A model generated the notes under the pieces. That model saw only the letters and a program-made list of their open reading frames with translations. It was not told the DNA's origin and made no database searches. From Catenuloplanes indicus (lineage in GTDB: Bacteria > Actinomycetota > Actinomycetes > Mycobacteriales > Micromonosporaceae), in the NCBI RefSeq assembly GCF_030813715.1, contig NZ_JAUSUZ010000001.1:2914001-2978000 (forward strand): a stretch of 64,000 bases of DNA, given 5' to 3'. A program made the translations under genes and the position numbers. Shown here one piece after another: positions 34,274 through 42,900 of this stretch (its first letter is position 1; each line of letters starts with the position of its first letter).

Positions 34274-35167
34274 ATGAGGATTCTGCTGGCCGGGGCATCA
34301 GGCTTCTTGGGTACGGCACTGCGCGAGCACCTGCGGGCGGACGGGCACGATCTACGGCAACTGGTCCGGCGCACACCGGAGAACGGCGATCAGATCCCGT
34401 GGAAGCCGTCGTCCGGCCACCTCGACCCGGCCGCGCTGCGCGGCGTGGACGCGGTGATCAACCTGGCCGGTGCCAGCATCGGCGGCCAGCGCTGGACCGC
34501 GTCGTACAAGCGCAAGCTGCGCAGCAGCCGGGTGGACACCACAGCCACGCTGGCCCGCGCGATCGCCGGTCTGCCCGAGGGCGAGCGGCCGAAGGTCCTG
34601 CTGAACGGTTCCGCGAAGGGCTGGTACGGCGACACCGGCGACACCCCGGTGGAGGAGGACGCACCGCCCGGCGAGGGTTTCCTGTCCGACCTGTGCCGGG
34701 TGTGGGAGGCCGCGGCCCGCCCGGCCGAGGACGCCGGTGTCCGGGTCGTCTACCTGCGCTCCGGGCTGCCGCTGGACAAGCGCGGCGGTCTGTTGCAGCC
34801 GCTGGTGCTGCTGTTCAAGGCCGGGCTCGGCGGCCGGATCGGCAGCGGACGGCAATACATCCCGTGGATGTCGCTGGCCGACTGGGTGGGCGCGACCGTA
34901 TTCCTGCTGGAGCGCGACGACATCGCCGGGCCGGTCAACATGAACGGGCCGGCGCCGGCCACGAACGCGGAGTTCACCAGGGAGCTGGCCGCCGCGCTGC
35001 ACCGCCCGGCGATCGTGCCGGTGCCGGGCTTCGTGATCCAGGCCGCGCTGGGCGAGTTCTCCACCGAGATCCTGACCGGCACCCGGTCGCTGCCCGGCGT
35101 GCTGAACCGGACCGGCTACCCGTGGCTGCACCCGACACTGCCGGCCGCGATCAAGGCCGCGCTGTAG
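34274..35167 (+). CDS. TIGR01777 family epimerase (SDR-type)
   Basis: 297 residues. The Rossmann motif GASGFLG lies at residues 7-13 and NLAGASIGGQRWTASYK is the family block after strand 4; SAKGWYGDTGD holds the Tyr region typical of SDR39U1-type proteins. The C-terminus (GVLNRTGYPWLHPTLPAAI) is the DUF1731 domain. Family members bind NADP; the reaction is not established, with a proposed role in cell division or wall metabolism in some species. It follows sucB as in mycobacteria (Rv2216). In that order lipB comes next, but here a tandem-repeat tract and unrelated genes follow. Confidence 0.85.
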   Translation: MRILLAGASGFLGTALREHLRADGHDLRQLVRRTPENGDQIPWKPSSGHLDPAALRGVDAVINLAGASIGGQRWTASYKRKLRSSRVDTTATLARAIAGLPEGERPKVLLNGSAKGWYGDTGDTPVEEDAPPGEGFLSDLCRVWEAAARPAEDAGVRVVYLRSGLPLDKRGGLLQPLVLLFKAGLGGRIGSGRQYIPWMSLADWVGATVFLLERDDIAGPVNMNGPAPATNAEFTRELAAALHRPAIVPVPGFVIQAALGEFSTEILTGTRSLPGVLNRTGYPWLHPTLPAAIKAAL

Positions 35168-35172
35168 CCGTC

Positions 35173-35268
35173 CAGCAGAACCACGCCACGGGCCGCCAGC
35201 AGAACCACGCCACGGGCCGCCAGCAGAACCACGCCGCGGGCGGCCCGTAGAACCGCGCCGCAGGCGGG
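35173..35268 (+). repeat. 24-bp tandem repeat, four units
   Basis: CAGCAGAACCACGCCACGGG plus CCGC is repeated exactly at 35173 and 35197, nearly exactly at 35221, and more loosely at 35245. It fills the convergent gap between the epimerase and the luciferase-like gene. Confidence 0.9.
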
Positions 35269-35292
35269 TCATCAGGCCCCCTGCGGGCCGGC

Positions 35293-36312
35293 TCAAAGCC
35301 GCGCGGCCGCCTCCGCTCCGGACCGCACGCCAGGCCCGGCCTCGGACCGCGCAACCGGCTCCCCCGCAGGACGCGCAACCGGCTGCGGGCGTGCCTCGGG
35401 CCGGAGTCGGGAGATCGTGTCGCGGACCGCGTCGAGCGAACCGGCGGCCTCGACGAAGAGCAGCGTGCGGCGTACCCCCGGAATGGGCTCGATCGTCTCG
35501 TGGATCCGGCGCAGCCGGGCCGCGTAGGCGTCCAGGTCGCGATGCGCGGGCGGCGAGCCGTCGATGCGCACGTAGTCGCGAGTGCGTTCGAGCAGCGACT
35601 CCAGCAGCGGCGCCGGCCCCGGGGCCAGATGCACCGACACGTGGTCGGCGTCCGCCGGGTCGTGGCCGTGCGCGGCCGCCACCGACGCCCAGTGCGCCAG
35701 CATGCCGGTCTTCTCCGCGGCATCGGCGTGCATGCCGAGCAGCAGCGGCAGGCCGCGCCGGGCCGCCTCGGCCGCGGTGCCGGGCGAGGTGGCCGCGACC
35801 CAGATCGGCATGGTCACCCGCGGCGACACCGTGACCTCGCGAAACCGGAAAAGATCACGATCGGAGCCGACCCGGTACGCACCGGAGAGCCACGATCGGA
35901 GCAGGTCCAGCGATTCGGGGAAGCCCTCGTCGCGCCGGGGCAGCCCGGTGCCGAACACCTCCAGGTCCACCCACGGCCCGCCGCGCGCCACGCCGAGCCG
36001 GAAGCGCCCGCCGGAGAGCTCGTGCAGCAGCGCCGCCTCCTCCCCCAGCGCCACCGGGTGCCGGGCCGGCAGCACGCACGCGGCCGTGCCGACCTCGATC
36101 CGCCGGGTGGCGCCGAGCGCGTGCCCGGCCGCCACGGTCGCGGACGGCAGCGTGCCGTACGCGGTGAAGTGGTGCTCGGCCAGCCACACGTCGTCCAGCC
36201 CGGCGTCCTCGGCCGCGCGTGCCAGCACCGGGATGGACGCGGGCCCGTGCGCGCCGAGCAGGAAGAGGCCGAGCCGCCGGCGGACCGGCGACCCGGCATC
36301 GGGTGGGACCAT
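35293..36312 (-). CDS. Luciferase-like flavin monooxygenase (LLM family)
   Basis: 339 residues. The N-terminus (RLGLFLLGAHGPASIPVLAR) and DDVWLAEHHFTAYGTLPSA, HPVALGEEAALLHELSGGRF and GVARGGPWVDLEVFG match bacterial-luciferase-like flavin enzymes that use reduced FMN or F420 with oxygen or a substrate. The about 40 residues at the C-terminus (ARPQPVARPAGEPV region) are low complexity. Its ATG shares one base with the TGA of the preceding gene (TGATG), so translation is coupled and it is the third gene of the operon led by the CooC-like ATPase. The substrate is unknown. Confidence 0.85.
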   Translation of the reverse strand: MVPPDAGSPVRRRLGLFLLGAHGPASIPVLARAAEDAGLDDVWLAEHHFTAYGTLPSATVAAGHALGATRRIEVGTAACVLPARHPVALGEEAALLHELSGGRFRLGVARGGPWVDLEVFGTGLPRRDEGFPESLDLLRSWLSGAYRVGSDRDLFRFREVTVSPRVTMPIWVAATSPGTAAEAARRGLPLLLGMHADAAEKTGMLAHWASVAAAHGHDPADADHVSVHLAPGPAPLLESLLERTRDYVRIDGSPPAHRDLDAYAARLRRIHETIEPIPGVRRTLLFVEAAGSLDAVRDTISRLRPEARPQPVARPAGEPVARSEAGPGVRSGAEAAARL

Positions 36313-36707
36313 CAGCAGTCGCGCAGCTCGGGGCTCTGGTTGGCGATCTGCGCGGTCGGCGAGATGAACCGCTGGTACGTCTCGCCGCCGACCGCCGAGA
36401 GCTTGAACGCGGCGACCCGGTGGCAGTTCTGGAACGCGAGCTTCACGCCGAAGTGACGCTCCAGCCCGCCGCGGATCGAGTCGCTGGCGAGCGCGCGCAG
36501 CAGCTGGCCGCGCTCCTGCTCGCTGGGCGGCGGCACGGCGTGGTCCTCGAACTCGCCGTCACTCGCGGCGGACCGGGACGCCACCTCGGACACGATCATC
36601 CAGGCGTACGGCAGGGACTGGCGCACGACGTCGACGAACTCGGCGTCGTTGACGACCTCGCCACGCTCGACCCGGTCGAGCAGGGCGGTGGGTACGTCGA
36701 GGGACAT
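36312..36707 (-). CDS. Conserved protein of the SCO5389 type
   Basis: 131 residues starting MSLDVPTALLDRVERGEV, with GAGGAG 6 bases before the ATG. Conserved-looking blocks are FVDVVRQSLPYAW, PPPSEQERGQLLRALASDSI and HFGVKLAFQNCHRVAAF, ending NQSPELRDC with a terminal Cys. It has no membrane segment or catalytic motif that I recognise. From memory, Streptomyces has a very similar protein (SCO5389) beside a similar ATPase (SCO5388), so the pair seems to be a conserved unit of unknown function. The two Cys (in QNCHR and at the end) could bind a metal or react. Confidence 0.7.
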   Translation of the reverse strand: MSLDVPTALLDRVERGEVVNDAEFVDVVRQSLPYAWMIVSEVASRSAASDGEFEDHAVPPPSEQERGQLLRALASDSIRGGLERHFGVKLAFQNCHRVAAFKLSAVGGETYQRFISPTAQIANQSPELRDC

Positions 36708-36727
36708 ACGGTTCTCCTCACGTGTTG

Positions 36728-36750
36728 CCCGTGGATCAATTACCCACGGG
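36728..36750 (-). terminator. Hairpin between the ATPase and the SCO5389-type gene
   Basis: CCCGTGG and CCACGGG pair across a 9-base AT-rich loop, 7 bases after the ATPase stop and 20 bases before the next start. It may attenuate read-through or set the ratio of the two products. Confidence 0.45.
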
Positions 36751-36756
36751 AGTCTA

Positions 36757-37728
36757 TTAACTCCGGAGAGCTACGTCGATGCCTGCGGGATTGATAATGA
36801 AATCCGGATCGATCTGCTCCGTGAGGTCCGCGCCGACCCGGTCACTGGCCCACGCGGCCGCGTTGCGCCGGTGGAACTCCGCGGCCTGCCGCGCATAGGT
36901 CGCCCAGTCCTTGCCGCACGCGTCCACCCGGGTCCGCATGTCCGCCAGCACCGCGCGGTTCTCCGGCTCCAGCACGTCGATCGGCTGGAACCGGCCGCGC
37001 TCCGCCGCCTTCACGAACGCGGACCGGCCGATCCAGCCGACCAGGTCGTCGCCGACCTCGGCACGCAGGAACTCCACGTCCGACGCGTCGTCGACCTTGT
37101 TGCCGATCACCTTCACGCGCACGCCGAAGTCCCGGGCGTAGCCGGTGTACTGCCGGTAGACGCCGACGCTGCGCACGGTCGGCTCGCAGACCAGGAACGT
37201 CAGGTCGAAGCGGGTGAACAGGCCGGACGCGAACGAGTCCGCGCCCGCGGTCATGTCCACCACCGCATACTCGCCCGGGCCGTCGGCCATGTGGTTCAGC
37301 AGCAGCTCCACCGCGCCGACCTTGGAGTGGTAGCAGGCCACGCCCAGATCCTCGGACGCGAACGGGCCGGTCACCGCGAGCCGTACGCCGTTGACGTCGC
37401 GGACCAGCGTGTCGTAGAGCGGGTTCGGCCGGTCCACGCCGATCAGCCGGGAGCCGCGGCCGGGCGGCGTGGTCTTGACCATCGCGGCCGCCGACTCGAT
37501 GCGCGGGTTGTCGCCGCGCAGGTACTCCTTGATCTCGCCGAGGTGGTCGCCGAGCGCGGGCAGCAGTACCGCCTCGTCGTCCGTGGCGCCGAGCGCGGCG
37601 GCCAGGTGCTGGTTGATGTCGGCGTCCAGCGCGAGCACCGGCGCACCGGCGGCGGCCAGGTGGCGCGCGAAGAGCCCGGCGAGCGTGGTCTTACCGCTGC
37701 CACCCTTACCGACAAAAGCTACTTTCAC
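36757..37728 (-). CDS. CooC/ArsA-like P-loop ATPase
   Basis: 323 residues from a GTG at 37728 (AGGGG 7 bases upstream). The N-terminus has a deviant Walker A, GKGGSGKTT (residues 7-15), as in the SIMIBI class (CooC, MinD, ArsA). LALDADINQHLAAAL follows as the A' Asp motif, YAVVDMTAGADSFASGLF as Walker B/switch region and KVIGNKVDD as a base-binding NKxD-like element. CooC relatives insert nickel into enzymes; others deliver metals or clusters, so a metallochaperone role is plausible. It heads an operon with the SCO5389-type protein and a luciferase-like enzyme, behind a Fur/Zur-like palindrome. Confidence 0.82.
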   Translation of the reverse strand: MKVAFVGKGGSGKTTLAGLFARHLAAAGAPVLALDADINQHLAAALGATDDEAVLLPALGDHLGEIKEYLRGDNPRIESAAAMVKTTPPGRGSRLIGVDRPNPLYDTLVRDVNGVRLAVTGPFASEDLGVACYHSKVGAVELLLNHMADGPGEYAVVDMTAGADSFASGLFTRFDLTFLVCEPTVRSVGVYRQYTGYARDFGVRVKVIGNKVDDASDVEFLRAEVGDDLVGWIGRSAFVKAAERGRFQPIDVLEPENRAVLADMRTRVDACGKDWATYARQAAEFHRRNAAAWASDRVGADLTEQIDPDFIINPAGIDVALRS

Positions 37729-37789
37729 GAAATTTCCCCTACACGACGATGTGTACTTGAAAGCGGAGTGCGTGACCTACCTCCAATAC

Positions 37790-37804
37790 TGATAGTCATT
37801 TTCA
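37790..37804 (-). promoter_or_regulatory. Fur/Zur-like 7-1-7 palindrome
   Basis: TGATAGTCATTTTCA lies about 60 bp upstream of the ATPase start. It matches TGAAAATGATTTTCA, the Zur-box form I recall from Streptomyces, at 12 of 15 positions. TTGAAA on the minus strand overlaps it as a -35-like element. Which Fur-family protein binds, if any, is unknown. Confidence 0.45.
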
Positions 37805-38096
37805 ATAGCCACGTCAAGCGCGCCGTCACCCGGCCGTGGCACGACGCGCCACGCGTGCCCCCGGTGCCGTTGCGGTGGGTGGCAGCTCCCGGCCGTACCG
37901 TGCGGCCTGCTGACTTTTTCTGTGCGGTTTTATCGGTTTCTGTGCGCTCGTTTTCGGGCCTGCGATGCCGGAACGAAGATTGCCATTGGGTAACCGGTTG
38001 TTTGCCGTTTGTGGTGAGCGCCGTCACACGCGATCGGGCGTGAGCCACGTCGCGGTGGACCTGTGAGGGCGCAATGCCCGGCGTAGGCTGAGTTTC
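37805..38096. other. Intergenic region between the ATPase operon and lipA
   Basis: No gene is supported here. TTTCTGTGCG occurs twice, 20 bp apart (37917 and 37937), within a stretch that is AT-rich for this genome. TAGGCT about 8 bases before the lipA GTG could be its -10 element, which would make lipA leaderless. Confidence 0.5.
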
Positions 38097-39083
38097 GTGA
38101 CGATCGAGCGCTCCGTGCCGCCGACGGCGACCGCGATTCCCAGCAGCAGCCACCCCGCCCCCGAGGGCCGGCGGATGTTGCGCATCGAAGCGCGCAACGC
38201 GAGTACGCCGATCGAACGCAAGCCACCGTGGATCAAGGTCAAGGCCAAGATGGGCCCGGAGTACACGGAGCTGCGCGGCCTCGTCTCGCGCGAGGGCCTG
38301 CACACCGTGTGCCAGGAGGCCGGCTGTCCCAACATCTACGAGTGCTGGGAGGACCGCGAGGCCACGTTCCTCATCGGCGGCGACCAGTGCACGCGGCGGT
38401 GCGACTTCTGCCAGATCGACACGGGCAAGCCCGCCGAGTTCGACGCGGACGAGCCGCGCCGGGTCGGCGAGTCCGTCGCCACCATGGGCCTGCGCTACGC
38501 GACCGTGACCGGCGTGGCGCGCGACGACCTGCCGGACGGCGGTGCCTGGCTGTACGCGGAGACGGTCCGGCAGATCCACAAGCTCCAGCCGGGCTGTGGC
38601 GTCGAGCTGCTGATCCCGGACTTCAACGCGAACCCGGAGCAGCTCGCCGAGGTCTTCGACGCCCGGCCCGAGGTGCTCGCGCACAACGTGGAGACCGTGC
38701 CGCGCATCTTCAAGCGGATCCGGCCCGCGTTCCGCTACGAGCGCTCGCTCGACGTGATCACCCAGGCCCGCGCGGCCGGGCTGGTCACCAAGTCCAACCT
38801 GATCCTGGGTCTGGGCGAGGAGCGTGAGGAGGTCAGCCAGGCACTGCGCGACCTGCACGAGGCCGGCTGCGAGCTGATCACCATCACGCAGTACCTGCGG
38901 CCGACGCCGCGGCACCACCCGGTCGAGCGCTGGGTCAAGCCGGAGGAGTTCATCGAGCTGCAGGCCGAGGCCGAGCGGATCGGTTTCGCCGGTGTGATGA
39001 GCGGGCCGCTCGTGCGTTCGTCGTACCGGGCCGGCCGGCTCTACAAGCAGGCGCTCGACGCCCGCTCCGCCGCCGTCGCCTGA
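38097..39083 (+). CDS. lipA: Lipoyl synthase (radical SAM)
   Basis: 328 residues. LipA inserts two sulfurs into octanoyl groups on lipoyl domains. The auxiliary-cluster ligands are in [12 protein letters not shown] and the radical-SAM cluster ligands in CTRRCDFC; the C-terminal RSSYRAGRL supplies the conserved Ser ligand. It serves SucB and, by inference, the glycine cleavage H protein. The GTG start follows a possible -10 (TAGGCT), with no ribosome site. lipB, the octanoyltransferase gene that normally precedes lipA in mycobacteria, is absent from the window, so octanoate transfer must be encoded elsewhere or done by another enzyme. Confidence 0.96.
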   Translation: MTIERSVPPTATAIPSSSHPAPEGRRMLRIEARNASTPIERKPPWIKVKAKMGPEYTELRGLVSREGLHTVCQEAGCPNIYECWEDREATFLIGGDQCTRRCDFCQIDTGKPAEFDADEPRRVGESVATMGLRYATVTGVARDDLPDGGAWLYAETVRQIHKLQPGCGVELLIPDFNANPEQLAEVFDARPEVLAHNVETVPRIFKRIRPAFRYERSLDVITQARAAGLVTKSNLILGLGEEREEVSQALRDLHEAGCELITITQYLRPTPRHHPVERWVKPEEFIELQAEAERIGFAGVMSGPLVRSSYRAGRLYKQALDARSAAVA

Positions 39084-39087
39084 CCGG

Positions 39088-39798
39088 TCAGCGGGCAATC
39101 ACCGGGCCGCGGGTGCCGATGACGTAGCCGCTGGTGAGCGCGATCGTGAGGACGCCGACCAGGATGAGCGCGGTGATCGCCAAGCCGCGGCCCTGCGCGC
39201 CGGTACGCCGTATCCGGAACAGCGCGATCGGCGCGGTGACCAGCGCGGCCGGTGCGAACACGATGGCCAGCACCAGCGAGACGATGGCCAGGTTGTCGTA
39301 GCCGACCGGGCGCGCGGTGGAGACGAAGTCACGGCGTGGGTCGGCCTGGCGCGGCGCTGACCATGCGCCGGACGGTGCCGCGGCCTCGTGGCGCGGCGTC
39401 TCCGGCTCGGACTCGAAGCGGTGCTGCGCGGCGTCCTCGGCGTCCCAGCGGTCCCACCCGTCGGGCTCGTCGTCCGGCTCCTGCACCGGCGGTGACCGCC
39501 AGGCCTTCGGCGGCCGGTGCGCCGGTGCCTCGGGCGGCGGCTCGGGCGCGGGCGCGGCGCCGACCAGCAGGACCGTGCGCCGGTACCGGTCGTACTCGCC
39601 GCGCAGCGCCGGGTCGGAGAGCGTGTCGTAGGCGACGTTCAGCAGGGACTGGACGTTGTCGCTGCCGCCGACGTCCGCGTGGTGCAGCCGGGACATGGCC
39701 CGCCAGGCACGCTTGATCTGCTGCGCGTCCGCGCCCTCGTCCAGACCGAGCAACGCGTACGCGTCGCGGCCGCCCAGCTCGCGAAAATCACGGCTCAT
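39088..39798 (-). CDS. J-domain membrane protein with DUF4190-like tail
   Basis: 236 residues from an ATG at 39798 (MSRDFRELGGRDAYALLGLD). Residues about 8-70 form a J domain (ADAQQIKRAWRAMSRLHHAD, LLNVAYDTLSDPALRGEYDR), but the HPD motif needed to stimulate Hsp70 reads H-A-D. An acidic, Pro-rich linker follows (EPDDEPDGWDRWDAEDAAQ), then two membrane segments (about 171-198 and 208-229) like DUF4190. It is probably anchored in the cytoplasmic membrane with the J domain inside. The Pro-to-Ala change suggests that it may not act as a DnaK co-chaperone. It converges on lipA with a 4-base gap. Confidence 0.8.
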   Translation of the reverse strand: MSRDFRELGGRDAYALLGLDEGADAQQIKRAWRAMSRLHHADVGGSDNVQSLLNVAYDTLSDPALRGEYDRYRRTVLLVGAAPAPEPPPEAPAHRPPKAWRSPPVQEPDDEPDGWDRWDAEDAAQHRFESEPETPRHEAAAPSGAWSAPRQADPRRDFVSTARPVGYDNLAIVSLVLAIVFAPAALVTAPIALFRIRRTGAQGRGLAITALILVGVLTIALTSGYVIGTRGPVIAR

Positions 39799-39856
39799 GC
39801 CGGGTCCGGCGGGCTGGCGTACAGGAAGCAGGCAAAGCCCCTCCACGCGGCGTGAA

Positions 39857-39899
39857 CCACTCCTTCCGGCCGAAGGAGTGGGTAACGCGAACGTTACCC
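39857..39899 (-). promoter_or_regulatory. Two adjacent hairpins between the LAL gene and the J-domain gene
   Basis: CCACTCCTTC/GAAGGAGTGG (39857-39881) and GGGTAACG/CGTTACCC (39880-39899) are perfect stems that touch each other. They may terminate the LAL transcript or regulate the J-domain gene, which starts 60 bp further on. Confidence 0.5.
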
Positions 39900-39948
39900 A
39901 AGGCGATCCTAGATCGCCGCCCATCCACGCGGTCGCTTTCCCGTCGCA

Positions 39949-42900
39949 TTACCCGGCGGCGGCCCCGGGCCGGTCCAGCAGGCCCAGGCGGTGCGCGACC
40001 GCAGCGGCCTCCACCCGGTTCGCCACCTCCAGCTTCGCGATGATCCGGGAGACGTGCACGCTGGCCGTCTTCGGCGAGATGTAGAGCTCGGCCGCGATCC
40101 GCGCGTTGCTCAGCCCGGCCGCGACCAGGCGCAGCACCTCGCGCTCCCGGTCGGTCAGCGACGCCACACCGGGGGCCGCGATCGCGGTGCTGAGGCCGGC
40201 GACGGTGCCGCGCAGCCCGAGCCGGCGCGCGAGCGTGCCGGCCGCGACGGACAGCGGCGTGGCGCCCAGCGCACCGGCCAGCGCCGCGGCCTCCTCCAGC
40301 GCGGCGCCCGCGGCCTCCCGCTCACCGGCCGCAGCCGCGGCCTCGGCCAGGTTCACCAGCGCACACCCCAGGTTGTACGGCCGCCCGTCCCGCCGCCAGG
40401 CCGCCACCGCGACCCGCCAGGCCGCCGGCGCCGCAGCTGGATCGGCATCCGCCGGCCCGTCCGGCTTCGCGGCCGGATCGGCGCCCGGCTTCGCGGCCGG
40501 GCCGGTGGGCTCGCCGGGGAAGCCGTGCGGCGGGAGGCCTGCGGACGCGAGCGGGGAGAACGCGACGCCGGTGCCCGGCGACCGGGACGCCACCGGGGCC
40601 AGGCCGGTGAGCAACGCGCGCAGCTCGGCCGCGTAGGCCTGCTGCGGTGGGTAGGTGGCCGGCCAGCCCGCCGTCAGCGACACCACCCGCGCGGCCAGGC
40701 CGGCATCGGCGGCGTCACGCGCGGCGGCGGCGATCGCGGCGGCCAGCGGCCAGTCGTAGCGGGGGTAGTCGCCGAGGCGCGGGTCGGCCGCGGCGAGGTG
40801 GGCCGCGGCCAGCGACGCACCGGCGTCGCCGCGCACCCGCGGCGCCGTGACGGACAGCTCCAGCAGCGGCAGCCGGAGCTGGTCCTCCAGATAGGGCCGG
40901 CCGAGGAAGGCGAGCGCCTTGGCCACCGCGTCGTCCGCGCCGGGCAGGCCGCGGGCCAGCCACAGTTGCGCGCGCAGCGTGGACCAGTGCGCACCCAGGT
41001 TCCCGACCGGGTCGAGGCGCGCGGTGTCGGCGCAGCGCGCGTCCGCCTCGTCCCACCGGCCGAGCGCGATCAGCGCCTCCGCCGTGTTCGAGATCAGGTA
41101 GAGGCCGACGGAACGGCTGATGCCGGCCCGTTTCGCCTCGGCCATGCCCTCCTCCGCGGTCCGCGCGCTGGCCGCCCAGTCGCCGATCTCGAACAGCGCG
41201 TCCGAGTAGTTCAGGATCGCCTTGACCAGGTTGGCCAGGTCACCGGCCGCACGGGCCATGGTGATCGCGCGGCGCTGTTCCGCGATGCCCGCGTCCACCG
41301 TGTCGATCCGGCACGCTATGCGGGCCAGCGCGAGCGTGGCGGCGACCTGGGCGGACGGGTCCGTGGTGTCCTCCGCGGCGGCCCGGACCAGTGCGGCGGT
41401 CGCGAGTCCCCGCTCCCGCTTGGTCTTGGTCAGGTGGCCGGAGATGTCGGCCAGCAGGTGCACCCGCGCGACCGACGGCGGGCAGCGCATCGCCAGCTCC
41501 AGCGCCCGTTCCAGCTCCTCGCCGCCGTCGCCCTTGCCGAGCGTGCGCAGCAGGTGGCTGCGGCGCTCCAGCAGGCGGGCCGCGCGCAGCGGCTCCGCGT
41601 CCTGGTCGGCCTCGGCCAGCGCGGCCCGGGTCAGGCTGACGCCGCGGTGGTAGTCACCGGCCGCGACGACCGCGCCCAGCGCCTCCTCCAGCAGGTCGAG
41701 GTGGGTCATGCCGAGGCGGGCGGGCGCGTCCGGCACCTGCTCCCAGAGGTCGAGCATGCGCTCCAGCAGTCGGCTCTGCTCCGCGTAGGCGTACCGCTTG
41801 CAGGCGGCGTTCGCGGCCGCGTACGCCGTGACCAGCGCGCGCGGGTGGTCGTGCGCGACGAACCAGTGGTGGGCGATCTCGGCCGGCGCGCGGGACGAGC
41901 CGACCAGCGACGCCTCCGCCTCGATGATGGCGGCGTAGCGCGCGTGCAGCCGCGCGCGCTCACCGGGCAGCAGGTCGTCGTGCACCGCCTCGCGGACCAG
42001 CGCGTGCCGGAACTCGTAGCCGCCGTCCGGGTCCGCGACCATCAGCTGTGCCGCGATCGCGGCGCGCAGCGCGACCTCCAGCTGCTCGGTGGGCAGCTCC
42101 GCCGCCTCGACGAGCAGGTCGTGGCCGACCTGGGTGCCACCGGCCGACGCGATGCGCAGCAGCCGCTGCGCCGCGTCCGGCAGCCGGTCGACGCGGGCCA
42201 GCAGCAGGTCGCGCAGCGTCTCCGGGATGACCGCGCAGCCGGCCGGGTCACCGGTCGCGGCCAGCTCCTCGATGAAGAACGGGTTGCCCTGCGCGCGGCC
42301 GTGGATGTCGTCCACCGCGCGGGCGGTGGGCTCGGCGCCGAACAGGTGGGTGAGGATCCGGGCGGTGGCGTCCCGGTCCAGGCGGTCCAGCTCGCGGCGC
42401 TCGACGCCGCGCACCCGGTCGAGCTCGGCCAGATAGGACCGCAGCGGGTGCCCGCGGTGCAGCTCGTCCGACCGGTAGGTGCAGATGAGCAGCACCCGGG
42501 CCGCCCGCGCGGACCGGATCAGGAACGCGATCAGGTCGCGAGTGGACCGATCGGCCCAGTGCAGGTCCTCGATCAGCAGCACCAGCGGCCGCTCCGCCGC
42601 CAGCCGCGCGAACAGGCCGGCCACCAGGTCGAACAGGTAGCCGCGGCTGGCCTCGGACTCGCCGGGATGGCCCAGCTCGGGCAGCAGCACCCCGAACTCC
42701 CGCTCGTGCCCGGCGAACAGCGGCGTGCCGCCCCGGCGCAGCACCTCGCGCAGCACGGCGGCGAACGGCGCGAACGGCAGGCCCTCCTCGCCCAGCTCCA
42801 GGCACTGGCCGGTGAGCAGCTGCACGCCGTCGCCGGCCGCCCGGGCGCCGAACTCCTCGCACAGCCGGGTCTTGCCGACACCCGCCTCGCCGCCGATCAG

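Noticed and set aside
35173-35268. CRISPR-like array
   Set aside because: The 24-bp units are directly joined with no spacers, so it is a simple tandem repeat.
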